A stretch of 64,000 nucleotides of DNA from Caballeronia grimmiae (GTDB lineage: Bacteria; Pseudomonadota; Gammaproteobacteria; Burkholderiales; Burkholderiaceae). The notes under the pieces were generated by a model. It ran no database searches, was not told the DNA's origin, and worked only from the letters and a program-made list of their open reading frames with translations. Numbering within the stretch: position 1 is the first letter of the stretch; every line of letters begins with the position of its first letter. A program made the position numbers and the translations under genes. This document shows, piece by piece, positions 1 through 9,124 of this stretch. The DNA is taken from NCBI RefSeq assembly GCF_000698555.1, contig NZ_JFHE01000001.1, forward strand, positions 248,001-312,000, in the 5' to 3' direction.

Positions 1-591
1 GGGCATCGCAGGTTGCTGCGAGAACTGTTGATGCGCTTCGAGATATTGATCGAGACTCGCGTCGCGGATAATGTTTGCCTCCACGACGGGCGCGGCCGTG
101 CTCACCGCCGGCACCGACGCCAGCGCGACGCGCTGCACTGGCTCCGTCTGCGCGACGCTCGCCACTTGCGCGACCGGCTGGGTGCCGACGCCCTGCAACT
201 GCGGCACGACGATCCACGTCAGCGTCGCGGCAGCGGCGGCCACCGCGAAAGCCGGCACGACGCGCCGGCGCAGCATGCCGCCGCGCGCCTTCTGCGCCGC
301 CGGAGCGAGCACGTGCGCTTCAGCTTCGAAACGCACGGAGAACGCCGACATGAACGCGCTGCTGCGCGCCGGGCTTTCGACGAGATCGTCGGAGCGCAGG
401 GCATCGCCGATCAGGTGATAGTCCGACCACGACGCGCGGTCCTGGCTCGTCAGTCCCGCAAGGAACTGGCTGATGTTCTGAATTTCGTCGAGCGACTCAC
501 CGTCGACGAACGCCGACAAGCGCTCGCCGCGCGTGCCCGCCTGAGAATGTGACTGCGAATTTCCGTGCGCTTGCATCGAGACCGACCCCAT
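1..591 (-). CDS. rseA: Anti-sigma-E factor RseA, C-terminus cut by window edge
   Basis: Membrane anti-sigma factor that binds RpoE and is degraded under envelope stress to free it. The reading frame is open from position 591 to the window edge, so 197 codons are visible and the stop is missing. The N-terminal part carries the anti-sigma motif (RLSAFVDGE, SWSDYHLIGDALRS), followed by a hydrophobic segment around residues 100-115 and an Ala/Pro/Val-rich periplasmic part. The start ATG at 591 is preceded by GGGGAG at a good distance; an in-frame ATG at 576 is an alternative. It lies just downstream of rpoE on the same strand, the usual rpoE-rseA order. Assignment rests on motif and context. Confidence 0.88.
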   Translation of the reverse strand, partial: MGSVSMQAHGNSQSHSQAGTRGERLSAFVDGESLDEIQNISQFLAGLTSQDRASWSDYHLIGDALRSDDLVESPARSSAFMSAFSVRFEAEAHVLAPAAQKARGGMLRRRVVPAFAVAAAAATLTWIVVPQLQGVGTQPVAQVASVAQTEPVQRVALASVPAVSTAAPVVEANIIRDASLDQYLEAHQQFSQQPAMP

Positions 592-675
592 GATGCTCCC
601 CAATCCTGTGATACCACCCCGTAGTGACACCAACTAACCCAGATATCGCGTCCCTGTCCCGTGGTTTTTCGCCGC

Positions 676-1275
676 CTACCAGCGCTTGCCTTCGGGAGTG
701 TCCAACAACGGACGCAATTTTGCCGCAATGGCTTCCCGAGCACGGAAAATTCTTGATCTGACGGTGCCGATCGGGCAATTCATCATCTCGGCGATTTCTT
801 CGTAGCTCAACCCTTCGATTTCCCGGAGCGTGATGGCGGTGCGCAGTTCTTCCGGCAGCAGCGCCATCGCAGCATTGACCGTTTCGGCAATCTGCTTGCT
901 CATCAACATCGACTCGGGCGTGTTGATATCCCTTAGTTGGTCGGCGTCGGAGAAAGTTTCCGCCTCTTCGGCATCTGCTTCGGTAGAAGTGGGAGCGCGG
1001 CGGCCCTGCGTGGCAAGGTAGTTCTTTGCCGTGTTGACGGCAATCCGGTACAGCCAGGTGTAGAACGCGGATTCGCCCCGAAATTGCGGCAGCGCGCGGT
1101 AAGCCTTGATGAAGGCGTCCTGGGCGACGTCCTCGACCTCGGCGGGGTCGCGCACGAGGCGAGAGATCAGTCGAATGATCTTGCGGTGGTATTTGGCGAC
1201 CAGCAGTTCGAACGCGGCTTTGTCGCCCTTCTGCACGCGCTCGACCAGGACTTGGTCGATTTCTTTTTCGCTCAC
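676..1275 (-). CDS. rpoE: RNA polymerase sigma factor RpoE (sigma-E, ECF family)
   Basis: Extracytoplasmic-function sigma factor for the envelope stress response; 199 aa, the usual length. Region 2 is seen at about residues 20-90 (DVAQDAFIKAYRALPQFRG, then TWLYRIAVNTAKNYL). Region 4 lies at about residues 135-190 (LPEELRTAITLREIEGLSY, then EEIAEMMNCPIGTVRSRIFR). The start is a GTG at 1275; no better ATG lies nearby. A TACAAT-like -10 sits upstream at 1316-1321 on the minus strand. It is followed by rseA on the same strand, so sigma and anti-sigma are probably co-transcribed. Confidence 0.97.
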   Translation of the reverse strand: MSEKEIDQVLVERVQKGDKAAFELLVAKYHRKIIRLISRLVRDPAEVEDVAQDAFIKAYRALPQFRGESAFYTWLYRIAVNTAKNYLATQGRRAPTSTEADAEEAETFSDADQLRDINTPESMLMSKQIAETVNAAMALLPEELRTAITLREIEGLSYEEIAEMMNCPIGTVRSRIFRAREAIAAKLRPLLDTPEGKRW

Positions 1276-1370
1276 CTGGAAATCCGTTTGACTTGGGGGC
1301 TGTTCGCGGACGGCTATTGTAGCGTTACCGTCTTCGCGTTATCCCCGATGCTCATGCGCCGTTACAGTCG

Positions 1371-1838
1371 TTACAGGTATGCGCTCGCGGCGCGGCGGGC
1401 GCGCACTGCAAGCTGGCGGAAGGTGTCGGAATCGACGGCATCGGCGGCGACGAGCAGCGTGCGCGGCCTGTTTTTCCCCGACGACAAGGTCAGCGCCAGC
1501 AGCCGCCCGCCCCATTGCGCGCAGCCGATGATGGAAAAATACCGCGCACCGCCCGCGCGGCCCCAGACGGTCAGGCCGTCCGCGTGCAGCGCGATCGCCG
1601 CCGGCTGGCGACGCCGCCAGCGCGACGCTGCGACCCCAAGCAGCGCGGCCACGACGAGCGCCGCGACGGTGCCATCGAAAGCGCCGAAATGTCCCGCGAT
1701 GCACTCGAAAACCGCCGCGCCTGCTATCGCGATGAACACAACGAGCGCGGCCAGTACGAAACGAGACGGCCGCACCGGGATGCGCGGCAGATTGCCTGCT
1801 TCCCGATGCGGCCGATGCTGCTGCGCGCCCGTCATCAC
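1371..1838 (-). CDS. YgfX-like small membrane protein
   Basis: 155 aa. Two hydrophobic segments lie at about residues 28-45 and 53-68, separated by a short loop, followed by a basic stretch (RWRRRQ) and a cytoplasmic C-terminal part. The C-terminus (RTLLVAADAVDSDTFRQLAV then RARR) has the pattern of the YgfX/CptA family, in which a 'LaaDal..eeFR.LR' block closes the protein. In E. coli YgfX is a membrane protein reported to affect cytoskeletal proteins and to act with SdhE. Here it sits 28 bases after fabF and about 95 bases before rpoE on the same strand, in a lipid/envelope setting rather than next to sdhE. Family assignment is by eye; function not established. Confidence 0.6.
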   Translation of the reverse strand: MMTGAQQHRPHREAGNLPRIPVRPSRFVLAALVVFIAIAGAAVFECIAGHFGAFDGTVAALVVAALLGVAASRWRRRQPAAIALHADGLTVWGRAGGARYFSIIGCAQWGGRLLALTLSSGKNRPRTLLVAADAVDSDTFRQLAVRARRAASAYL

Positions 1839-1866
1839 GGTCCCCGATCCACCGAGCGCGTTGCGC

Positions 1867-3105
1867 TCAGTGACGCTTGAACACGAGCGAGCCGTTCGTG
1901 CCGCCGAAGCCGAACGAGTTCTTCACCGCGACATCGATCTTCATTTCCCGCGCGGTGTTCGCGCAGTAGTCCAGGTCGCATTGCGGGTCCTGGTTAAAGA
2001 TGTTGATAGTCGGCGGCGAGATCTGGTTGTGGATGGCAAGCACCGTGAACACGGATTCCAGGCCGCCCGCGCCGCCCAGCAGGTGGCCGGTCATCGACTT
2101 GGTCGAGTTCACGACGGCGTTTTTCGCATGGTCGCCGAGGGCACGCTTGATGCCGATGGTTTCCGCGATGTCGCCGAGCGGCGTCGACGTGCCGTGCGCA
2201 TTCACGTAGTTGACCTCGTCCGCGTTGACCTTCGCGTTCTTGAGCGCGTTGACCATCGCGCGGCGGCCGCCGTCTCCGTCCTCGGGCGGTGCCGTCATGT
2301 GGTACGCGTCGCCGCTCATGCCGTAGCCCAGCACTTCCGCGTAAATCTTCGCGCCGCGCGCTTTCGCGTGTTCGTACTCTTCGAGCACCATCACGCCTGC
2401 GCCTTCGCCGAGCACGAAGCCGTCGCGGTCCGTGTCCCAGGGGCGGCTGGCGGTGGCGGGATCGTCGTTGCGCTGCGAGAGCGCACGCGCCGCCGCGAAG
2501 CCGCCGATGCCGAGCGGCGACACCGTCGCTTCCGCACCGCCAGCGATCATCACGTCCGCGTCGCCGTATTCGATCAGACGCGACGCTTCGCCGATGCAGT
2601 GCAGGCCGGTCGTGCACGCCGTGACCATCGACAGGTTCGGGCCCTTGAGGCCGAAGCGAATCGACAGATGGCCGGAGATCATGTTGATGATCGACGCCGG
2701 CACGAAGAACGGCGAAATGCGGCGCGGGCCGCGATTGAGCAGCTCCGTCTGGGTGACTTCGATCATCGGCAGCCCGCCGATGCCCGAGCCGACCACGACG
2801 CCAACGCGCTCCGCGTTCTCGTCGGTGATCTCGAGACCGCTGTCCTGCATGGCCTGGACACCCGCCGCGAAGCCGTAATGGATAAAGGTATCCATGTGGC
2901 GCGCTTCTTTCGCGGGCATGTAGTCCTCGATGTTGAAGCCCTTCACCTCGCCCGCGAAACGGGTCGAGAAGTTCGTGGCATCGAACTTCGTGATATTGGC
3001 AATGCCGGACTTGCCCGCCACCAGATTGGCCCAGCCGTCGGCAACGGTATTGCCGACAGGCGAAACGAGCCCAAGGCCTGTAACAACAACTCGACGACGG
3101 CTCAC
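1867..3105 (-). CDS. fabF: 3-oxoacyl-[acyl-carrier-protein] synthase II (FabF)
   Basis: Condensing enzyme that elongates acyl-ACP with malonyl-ACP in type II fatty acid synthesis, important for cis-vaccenate formation. At 412 aa it is full length. The Cys-His-His catalytic triad is visible: C164 in [10 protein letters not shown]304 in [11 protein letters not shown] and H341 in [13 protein letters not shown]. It follows acpP on the same strand across a 146-base gap that holds a terminator-like hairpin, so its level may be set by read-through from acpP. Confidence 0.98.
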   Translation of the reverse strand: MSRRRVVVTGLGLVSPVGNTVADGWANLVAGKSGIANITKFDATNFSTRFAGEVKGFNIEDYMPAKEARHMDTFIHYGFAAGVQAMQDSGLEITDENAERVGVVVGSGIGGLPMIEVTQTELLNRGPRRISPFFVPASIINMISGHLSIRFGLKGPNLSMVTACTTGLHCIGEASRLIEYGDADVMIAGGAEATVSPLGIGGFAAARALSQRNDDPATASRPWDTDRDGFVLGEGAGVMVLEEYEHAKARGAKIYAEVLGYGMSGDAYHMTAPPEDGDGGRRAMVNALKNAKVNADEVNYVNAHGTSTPLGDIAETIGIKRALGDHAKNAVVNSTKSMTGHLLGGAGGLESVFTVLAIHNQISPPTINIFNQDPQCDLDYCANTAREMKIDVAVKNSFGFGGTNGSLVFKRH

Positions 3106-3130
3106 GGTAACCCCTTATCCATAGAATGAC

Positions 3131-3183
3131 AAAAAGCAAAAGCCACAGCGGCCACAGGAAACCGCCCTGTGTGCCCTGTGGCT
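3131..3183 (-). terminator. Terminator-like hairpin between acpP and fabF
   Basis: On the minus strand the outer stem AGCCACAG (3176-3183) pairs with CTGTGGCT (3141-3148), and shorter CACAGG/CCTGTG pairings are possible in between. The T-rich tail TTTGCTTTTTG follows directly at 3140-3130. Since fabF lies 26 bases further on, read-through must occur or fabF needs another promoter. Partial terminator or attenuator is the likely role; seen from sequence only. Confidence 0.55.
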
Positions 3184-3251
3184 GTTAAATCGGTTTTCGC
3201 AGCGACGGTGCTTCAAGCTTGAAAAGCGACGAGTCGCCGGCGCGTCCGGCC

Positions 3252-3491
3252 TTAGGCCTTGACGTTCGCGCGAGCGTAGTCGATCGCTTGCTGAACCGTG
3301 GTGATCTTTTCGGCCTCTTCATCGGGAATTTCCATGCCGAACTCGTCTTCCAGCGCCATCACCAGTTCAACGGTATCGAGCGAGTCAGCGCCCAGATCGT
3401 TCACGAACGATGCTTCGTTCTTGATTTCGGCTTCGGCCACGCCCAGTTGTTCCGCGACGATCTTCTTCACGCGCTGTTCGATGTTGTCCAT
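3252..3491 (-). CDS. acpP: Acyl carrier protein
   Basis: 79 aa acidic carrier protein. Ser37 in the GADSLDT motif is the 4'-phosphopantetheine attachment site. The sequence is the highly conserved ACP of fatty acid synthesis ([12 protein letters not shown] at the start). A strong ribosome binding site (GGAGGG) lies seven bases before the ATG, fitting a very abundant protein. An extended -10 promoter lies about 45 bases upstream and a terminator-like hairpin follows, so acpP looks like an over-expressed segment inside the fab operon. Confidence 0.99.
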
Positions 3492-3535
3492 GCAACCCTC
3501 CGAGGGAATAAAAGTTCAAAAATACGAGTGCGCGC

Positions 3536-3544
3536 ATTTTATCA
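3536..3544 (-). promoter_or_regulatory. Extended -10 promoter element for acpP
   Basis: Minus strand reads TGATAAAAT: TG, one base, then TAAAAT, an extended -10 pattern, with no convincing -35. A transcript would start near 3530 and carry a leader of about 35-40 nt before the acpP ATG. It explains the unusually long 240-base gap between fabG and acpP. Confidence 0.5.
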
Positions 3545-3731
3545 GGTTTGGTCCCGCAAAATACGGCGCTTCTGTTCCGTGCTCCGCCGCCTGCTGCGCT
3601 TCATCAAGGCGCTCGTGGCGGGTTGCATCGTTTGTTGCGGTCACGCTGTCGACCGTGCGCGCATGGCCGTCAGAGCATTTCGCGCGCCCGTCTGCCGCGC
3701 GGATATTAAGCGAATTTCGGCGAAATGCCTA

Positions 3732-4472
3732 TTACATGTACATGCCGCCGTTCACGTGCAGCGTCGTGCCCGTGATGTAACCGGCGAAAGGCGACGCCAG
3801 GAAGGCCACCGCATGCGCGATATCGTCCGGGCTGCCGAGCCGGCCGAGCGGAATCTGTGCGGTCAGCGCGGTGCGCTGCTCTTCCGGCAGGACCTTCGTC
3901 ATGTCCGTATCGATGAAGCCCGGCGCGATGCAGTTCACCGTGATGCCGCGGCTGCCGATCTCGCGTGCGAGCGCGCGCGTCATGCCCGCGACGCCGGCTT
4001 TCGCCGCCGCGTAGTTGGCCTGACCGGGATTGCCCGACGACCCGACCACCGACGTGATGTTGATGATGCGGCCGCCGCGCGCCTTCATCATCGGACGCAG
4101 CACGGCGCGCGACAGGCGGAACACGGCGCGCAGGTTCGTGTCGATGACGGCGTCGAATTCGTCGTCTTTCATGCGCATCGCGAGCTGATCTTTCGTGATG
4201 CCAGCGTTGTTCACCAGAACGTTGAGTCCGCCGAATTCCTTCACGGTTGCGTCGATGAACGCATCGGCGGCTGCGGCGTCGTTCACGTTCAGCACCGCGC
4301 CGCGGCCCTTGCCGCCCGCTTGCGCCAGCGCGTCGCTGATGCCCGCCGCGCCGCTTTCGCTCGTGGCCGTGCCGATCACCGTCGCACCCTGACGCGCCAG
4401 TTCCAGCGCGATCGCGCGTCCGATGCCACGCGATGCGCCGGTGACGATCGCTACCTGATTGTCCAAGTTCAT
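3732..4472 (-). CDS. fabG: 3-oxoacyl-[acyl-carrier-protein] reductase (FabG)
   Basis: NADPH-dependent short-chain dehydrogenase/reductase that reduces 3-ketoacyl-ACP. 246 aa. The Rossmann motif TGASRGIGRA lies at residues 11-20, NNAG at 88-91, and the catalytic Ser141, Tyr154 and Lys158 (NYAAAKAG) are in place. It starts 13 bases after the fabD stop on the same strand. Position between fabD and acpP marks it as the fatty-acid FabG rather than one of the many paralogous SDR enzymes. Confidence 0.98.
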   Translation of the reverse strand: MNLDNQVAIVTGASRGIGRAIALELARQGATVIGTATSESGAAGISDALAQAGGKGRGAVLNVNDAAAADAFIDATVKEFGGLNVLVNNAGITKDQLAMRMKDDEFDAVIDTNLRAVFRLSRAVLRPMMKARGGRIINITSVVGSSGNPGQANYAAAKAGVAGMTRALAREIGSRGITVNCIAPGFIDTDMTKVLPEEQRTALTAQIPLGRLGSPDDIAHAVAFLASPFAGYITGTTLHVNGGMYM

Positions 4473-4485
4473 GTCGTTCTCTCTC

Positions 4486-5418
4486 TTATCCAGCGATCAG
4501 TTTGCGCGTTTCCTCGAGCGAAACCGGATCGAAGATGGAGCCGCCGACCAGATTGCCGTCGATACGCTTCGTCAGCCCGGCGAGCACCTTGCCCGGTCCG
4601 CATTCGATGACGTGCGTGACGCCTTCGCGCGCCATCTCCTGAACGCATTCGACCCAGTGCACCGGACCGGCAGCCTGACGCACGAGCGCGTCCTTGATGG
4701 CGGCGGGATCGGAGACGATCGCGACATCGACGTTATTGATTAGCGGAATGGCCGGCGTCCTGATTTCGACCTTGGCGAGATACTCGCGCAACTGGTCGGA
4801 CGCGGGCTTGAGCAGCGACGAATGGAACGGCGCGGACACGGGCAGCGGCAATGCACGCTTCGCGCCCTTCGCCTTCGCCACTTCGCACGCTTTCTCGACA
4901 GCGGCCTTCGAGCCGGCGATCACGACCTGCGCGGGCGCATTGAAATTGACCGCTTCGACCACGCCCGCCGACGAGGCTTCGGCGCACACCGCACGCACCG
5001 TGTCGTCGTCGAGACCGAGGATCGCCGCCATGCCGCCCTCGCCGACCGGCACCGCGTTCTGCATCGCCTGGGCGCGGAAGCGCACGAGCGGCACTGCATC
5101 GGCGAAAGCGAGCGCGCCCGCCGCCACCAGCGCCGTATATTCGCCGAGACTATGGCCCGCGACGAGCGCCGGCGTGAGGCCCGTTTCCGTCTGCCACACG
5201 CGATAGATCGCGTAGGCGGCGGTCAGCATGACGGGCTGCGTGTTGGTCGTGAGATTGAGTTCTTCCGCCGGGCCTTCGGCGATCAGCTTGCCCAGGTCCT
5301 GGCCAAGCGCGTCGGATGCCTGTTGAACGGTTTCGCGCACCACGGCGTGATCGGCGAATGCGTTGAGCATCCCGATCGATTGCGAGCCCTGGCCCGGAAA
5401 AACGAACGCGAATTTCAT
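4486..5418 (-). CDS. fabD: Malonyl-CoA:ACP transacylase (FabD)
   Basis: Transfers malonyl from CoA to ACP, supplying the extender unit for fatty acid synthesis. 310 aa, the normal length. FPGQGSQ lies at residues 7-13, the nucleophile Ser90 in the GHSLGEY motif, and His199 in SAPFHSS. It lies between fabH and fabG on the same strand. The 132-base gap to fabH shows no obvious promoter, so co-transcription is likely. Confidence 0.98.
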   Translation of the reverse strand: MKFAFVFPGQGSQSIGMLNAFADHAVVRETVQQASDALGQDLGKLIAEGPAEELNLTTNTQPVMLTAAYAIYRVWQTETGLTPALVAGHSLGEYTALVAAGALAFADAVPLVRFRAQAMQNAVPVGEGGMAAILGLDDDTVRAVCAEASSAGVVEAVNFNAPAQVVIAGSKAAVEKACEVAKAKGAKRALPLPVSAPFHSSLLKPASDQLREYLAKVEIRTPAIPLINNVDVAIVSDPAAIKDALVRQAAGPVHWVECVQEMAREGVTHVIECGPGKVLAGLTKRIDGNLVGGSIFDPVSLEETRKLIAG

Positions 5419-5550
5419 GTCGTCCTCGTTTGAATTGGAATGATCCCGTATGGCTACCCGGCTTGCGCACGGGCCGCGCGCTCGTGTGGCGCGCGGCGGC
5501 TGCCGTGAAGGGGATCAGTTACGAATGAGTAGAGGGGATTGCTGAACGAA

Positions 5551-6540
5551 TCAATAGCGGAAGATCGACGCGCCCCACGTGAAGCCGCCGCCCACGCCTT
5601 CGATCAGCACGTTCTGTCCGCGCTTGATGCGGCCGTCGCGCACCGCGACGTCGAGCGCGAGCGGAATCGATGCCGCCGACGTATTGCCGTGCTCGCCGAC
5701 CGTCACCACCATGCGCTCCTGCGGCAGATGCAGCTTGCGGCAAGTGCTTTGCATGATGCGGATATTGGCCTGATGAGGAATCAGCCAGTCGATGTCCTGC
5801 GGCGTCAGTTGCGCCTTCTGCAGCGCCTCGATGGCCACCTTCTCCAGCACGTTCACCGCGAGCTTGAACACCGCCTGGCCGTCCATGTGCAGGAACGCGC
5901 TGCCCGCGACCACGCCGCCGTTCACGTTGCCCGGCGTGCAGAGAATGTCCGCGTAACTGCCGTCCGCGTGCAACGCGCTTGCCAGCACGCCCGGCTCTTC
6001 CGACGCCTGCAGCACGACCGCACCCGCGCCGTCGCCGAACAGCACGCAGGTGGTGCGGTCCTTGAAATCGAGAATGCGCGAGAAGGTTTCCGCGCCGACG
6101 ACCAGCGCCGTGCGATGCATCCCGCTGCGGATGAAGCTGTCAGCCGTCGCCATGCCGTACGCGAAGCCGGAGCAAACGGCCTGCACGTCGAACGCCGCGC
6201 CGTTGTTCTTGATGCCGAGCTTGTTCTGCAGCAGGCAGGCAGTGCTCGGAAACACGAAATCGGGCGTGGAGGTCGCGACGATGATCAGGTCGATCGACTG
6301 AGGATCGATGCCTGCGGCCTGAATCGCTTTCTGCGATGCGATGAGCGCGAGATCGCTCGTCGTCTGGTCGGGCGCCGCGAAATGACGCGCGTGGATGCCG
6401 GTGCGTGCGACGATCCATTCATCGCTGGTCTCGACACCTTGCGTCGCGAGACGGTCCGCCAATGCCTGATTCGTGATGCGCTCGGACGGCAGATAGCTGC
6501 CGGTGCCCAGCACGCGAGCGTAAAGATTGGAGTGAGCCAT
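5551..6540 (-). CDS. fabH: 3-oxoacyl-[acyl-carrier-protein] synthase III (FabH)
   Basis: Initiating condensing enzyme that joins acetyl-CoA to malonyl-ACP. 329 aa. The Cys-His-Asn triad characteristic of KAS III is present: C123 in [10 protein letters not shown]256 in [10 protein letters not shown] and N286 in EHGNTSAA. The start codon shares one base with the stop of plsX (TAATG), so translation of the two is coupled. Confidence 0.98.
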   Translation of the reverse strand: MAHSNLYARVLGTGSYLPSERITNQALADRLATQGVETSDEWIVARTGIHARHFAAPDQTTSDLALIASQKAIQAAGIDPQSIDLIIVATSTPDFVFPSTACLLQNKLGIKNNGAAFDVQAVCSGFAYGMATADSFIRSGMHRTALVVGAETFSRILDFKDRTTCVLFGDGAGAVVLQASEEPGVLASALHADGSYADILCTPGNVNGGVVAGSAFLHMDGQAVFKLAVNVLEKVAIEALQKAQLTPQDIDWLIPHQANIRIMQSTCRKLHLPQERMVVTVGEHGNTSAASIPLALDVAVRDGRIKRGQNVLIEGVGGGFTWGASIFRY

Positions 6541-7688
6541 TATGCCTTCGTGGGTAGCGCGGTGCCGGACGTGTCCGGCGGGTTTGGCAGGGAGTTTGGC
6601 TGAGACGCCGCGGCGGCGCCCGCTGAATCGGCGGGGCTGGCGGCATGGGCAGCCGTTGTGCTCGCGCCGGCGTCGCGCGCGGGCTGAGCATTCTCTTCCA
6701 TCGCGCGCACCAGGCGTTCGAGCACGCCATTTTTTACCGCATCATACCCGCGTTTGATCGCCCACTCAAAACCGTAGGCTTCCGCCGAACCGTGACTCTT
6801 GATGACGAGGCCGCGCAAGCCGAGCAGCGCCGCGCCGTTGTATTGCGCGGGATCGACGCGTTTTCTGAAACGCTTGAGCACCGGCATCGCGACGAGCGCC
6901 ATCAGCTTGCTGGACAGCGAGCGCGTGAACTCTTCCTTGATCATGTCGGAGAGCATCTTCGCGAGACCTTCGGAGGTCTTCAGCGCGACATTGCCGACAA
7001 AACCATCGCATACGACGACATCCGTGGTGCCTTTATAGATGTCGTTGCCTTCCACGTTGCCGTAGAAGTTGAGCGTGCTCGCGCGCAGCAGTTCGCCGGC
7101 GCGCTTGATCGTCTCATTGCCCTTAATGACTTCTTCGCCGATATTGAGCAGCCCGATGGTCGGCCGCTCGCGCCCTTCGATCGCCGACACGAGTGCGTGC
7201 CCCATCTCCGCGAATTGCAGCAGATGCTCCGGCTCGCAATCGACGTTCGCGCCGAGATCGAGCACGGTGGTGTAGCCCTTCTGGCTCGGCATGGCAAACG
7301 CGATGGCCGGGCGCTCGATGCCCGACAGCGTCTTGAGCACGTAGCGCGATACGGCCATGAGCGCGCCGGTATTTCCGGCGGAGATGCAGGTCTGCGCCTC
7401 GCCGTCCTTCACGAGGTTCAACGCGACGCGCATCGATGAATCTTTCTTCTTGCGCAGCGCGACTTCGACGGGATCGTCCATGGCGACCACTTCCGTCGCG
7501 GAAACGACCGTCAGCCGCGGCTCGTCGACCGCCTTCGCTTTTTTCAGCTGGGCGCGGATTGCTTGCTCGATGCCGACGAGCATCAGATGCGCGTCGGGAT
7601 GCGAGCGCACGAAATTGACGGCGGCGGGAACGGTCACGGCCGGACCGTGGTCGCCTCCCATGCAGTCAATGGTTATCTTTACGGTCAT
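6540..7688 (-). CDS. plsX: Phosphate acyltransferase PlsX
   Basis: Converts acyl-ACP to acyl-phosphate, the donor for the first step of phospholipid synthesis. 382 aa. The N-terminal [10 protein letters not shown] and the [10 protein letters not shown] and LDLGANVDC blocks are typical. The C-terminal ~45 residues are a low-complexity Ala/Ser/Pro extension beyond the usual ~335-350 aa family length. It lies after rpmF and overlaps fabH by one base. An intrinsic-terminator-like hairpin sits only 24 bases before the start codon, so expression needs read-through from rpmF. Confidence 0.97.
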   Translation of the reverse strand: MTVKITIDCMGGDHGPAVTVPAAVNFVRSHPDAHLMLVGIEQAIRAQLKKAKAVDEPRLTVVSATEVVAMDDPVEVALRKKKDSSMRVALNLVKDGEAQTCISAGNTGALMAVSRYVLKTLSGIERPAIAFAMPSQKGYTTVLDLGANVDCEPEHLLQFAEMGHALVSAIEGRERPTIGLLNIGEEVIKGNETIKRAGELLRASTLNFYGNVEGNDIYKGTTDVVVCDGFVGNVALKTSEGLAKMLSDMIKEEFTRSLSSKLMALVAMPVLKRFRKRVDPAQYNGAALLGLRGLVIKSHGSAEAYGFEWAIKRGYDAVKNGVLERLVRAMEENAQPARDAGASTTAAHAASPADSAGAAAASQPNSLPNPPDTSGTALPTKA

Positions 7689-7711
7689 GGAAAGCGACGA
7701 ATTTCAGGCAC

Positions 7712-7735
7712 AAAAAAGCGGCAGTGAAATGCCGC
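7712..7735 (-). terminator. Intrinsic-terminator-like hairpin between rpmF and plsX
   Basis: Minus strand: GCGGCA (7735-7730), six-base loop, TGCCGC (7723-7718), then six T residues (7717-7712). The hairpin lies about 90 bases after the rpmF stop and 24 bases before the plsX ATG, leaving no room for a downstream plsX promoter. It probably lowers plsX-fab transcription relative to the ribosomal protein gene. Confidence 0.65.
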
Positions 7736-7826
7736 CTTCTTGTCGTACCGGGAAAGTGTCAAAGCGTGCCAGGCGCGCACGGCCGAAGACCGGCAGCGCG
7801 CCTGCAGCAATGCGCAGAACGAACGC

Positions 7827-8006
7827 TTAGTCGTTCTTCGTCTTGACGACTTTCTTGCCACGATAGTAGCCGTTCGGGCTCACGTGGTGACGCAGATGCA
7901 CTTCACCCGTGCTCGGCTCGACACCCAGCGGAGCCGACGGGAGGAAGTCGTGGGAACGATGCATGCCGCGCTTCGACGGCGACTTCTTGTTTTGCTGAAC
8001 TGCCAT
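7827..8006 (-). CDS. rpmF: 50S ribosomal protein L32
   Basis: 59 aa basic ribosomal protein. The N-terminus [20 protein letters not shown] and the C-terminal half with GYYRGKKVV match L32, and the length is normal for the version lacking zinc-binding cysteines. It lies between yceD and plsX on the same strand, an order shared with E. coli (yceD-rpmF-plsX). Too short for an ORF cut-off of 60 aa but fully supported. Confidence 0.98.
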   Translation of the reverse strand: MAVQQNKKSPSKRGMHRSHDFLPSAPLGVEPSTGEVHLRHHVSPNGYYRGKKVVKTKND

Positions 8007-8139
8007 GATTACTCCAGAAAAATTTTGCGAATTCTAACACAGGCCCAATTTCGCGTTCGCGAAGGAACTGCCGGGCCGTCTGGCCAACCGCCTGAAGCGG
8101 GAGGTCGCCGTGCGGCCATTGCCTGGCCACACCGCCACA

Positions 8140-8760
8140 TCAATGCTTCTTGTCGTCTGGATCGCTCTTTTTGAGCTTCTCCAGCACGGCAAACGGATTC
8201 GGTTTCTCGACGTCGTTCTCGCCGCCCTCGGCCGCCTCGCCCTCTTCGCCGCCCGAGATCAAGCTCTCGTGGACTTTGGGACAGACGTTGTGCTTTGGCA
8301 CGAGCGGCAACGACAACAACAACTCCTCTTCGATCAAGTCGACGAGATCGAACTGGCGCGAGCCCACGATCACTTCGACTTCATCGTCCTCGAGCGGATA
8401 TTCGTCCGCTTCTTCTTCCGTCGCGACGATCCGATACGTCGCATCGACGTCGAGATGCTGCGAATACGGAGAAAGACAGCGCTGGCACATGAGCCACACC
8501 GAACCGTGCACCGCGAGGCGCACGTACGGCTGCGGCGCTTCCGTGCCGTCGTCCTGCAATTCCGGCTGGGTCGAACCCTCGCCCTGCCAGGTGAACACCG
8601 TGTCGCGATCTGGCGCATCCGCCGGGACTTCGGCTAACATGCGCGGCAATTGCGCAACGCGCAGCGCGCCCGCCGCCTGCCGTTTGTTCTCGGCAAACTC
8701 GTAAAGGTCGAGCGCGCGCAGATCGGCGGGGCTCGCAGGTTTGCCAGGATTCTGAGTCAT
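8140..8760 (-). CDS. yceD: YceD/DUF177 family protein (large-subunit rRNA accumulation)
   Basis: 206 aa acidic protein. It carries the YceD block CQRCLSPYSQHLDVDATYRI at about residues 95-114 and the C-terminal NVCPKVH motif near 160; the conserved cysteines are present. In other bacteria and plants DUF177 proteins are needed for normal 23S rRNA accumulation. Here yceD leads the rpmF-plsX-fab operon and has an upstream promoter with a long (~250 nt) leader. The Asp/Glu-rich C-terminal stretch is typical of the family. Confidence 0.9.
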   Translation of the reverse strand: MTQNPGKPASPADLRALDLYEFAENKRQAAGALRVAQLPRMLAEVPADAPDRDTVFTWQGEGSTQPELQDDGTEAPQPYVRLAVHGSVWLMCQRCLSPYSQHLDVDATYRIVATEEEADEYPLEDDEVEVIVGSRQFDLVDLIEEELLLSLPLVPKHNVCPKVHESLISGGEEGEAAEGGENDVEKPNPFAVLEKLKKSDPDDKKH

Positions 8761-9124
8761 GTGCGCTCCTGCTTATGCCGTTCGTTAATCTTGCGTGGGT
8801 TCGTACGTTTTCTGCGCGTCCGGTGAGCCGGACATGCCGTGGCGCTCAGTATGGCACCGTCCGCAGCCGGAAGGCAGGCCTGGCTTGCCCGGATAGGCAA
8901 CGCGAGGCTCGCATGACTTTTCCGCTGTGCGCTTCCGGGCTGCTTGAACCTGCTTTGGCCTTCCCGGCACGCTTCATCGAGCGAGACTAACCGCCAGCCG
9001 ATGAAAAGCCCAAAATCATATAGGCTTTGTTCTTTCGAGTCAAACACTTAAGGGTGCGCCACTGTTGCACCGGCGTCCCGCCGCTTTTTCTCCCATTCCC
9101 GCTGACTTCTTGCTGATTTCGCTC
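8761..9124. other. Divergent intergenic region yceD / yceF with long leader
   Basis: 364 bases without a convincing gene. It holds the minus-strand promoter at 9015-9043 and a roughly 250-nt untranslated leader of yceD. An inverted repeat GTCCGG-TGAG-CCGGAC (8818-8833) lies near the yceD end of the leader. No known riboswitch or ribosomal-protein binding structure was recognised. Confidence 0.6.
9015..9043 (-). promoter_or_regulatory. Sigma-70 promoter of the yceD-rpmF-plsX-fab operon
   Basis: Minus strand: -35 TTGACT (9043-9038), spacer of exactly 17 bases, -10 TATGAT (9020-9015). This is a near-consensus promoter, correctly oriented for yceD. The predicted start is near 9008, giving a leader of about 250 nt. 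Confidence 0.75.

Noticed and set aside
937..3129. A 730-codon plus-strand open frame across rpoE, the YgfX-like gene and fabF.
   Set aside because: Arg/His-rich translation without motifs; opposite strand holds three well-supported genes.
8818..8833. Inverted repeat GTCCGG-TGAG-CCGGAC in the yceD leader as a regulatory site.
   Set aside because: Such short GC inverted repeats are common at this base composition and no regulator or T tract is linked to it.
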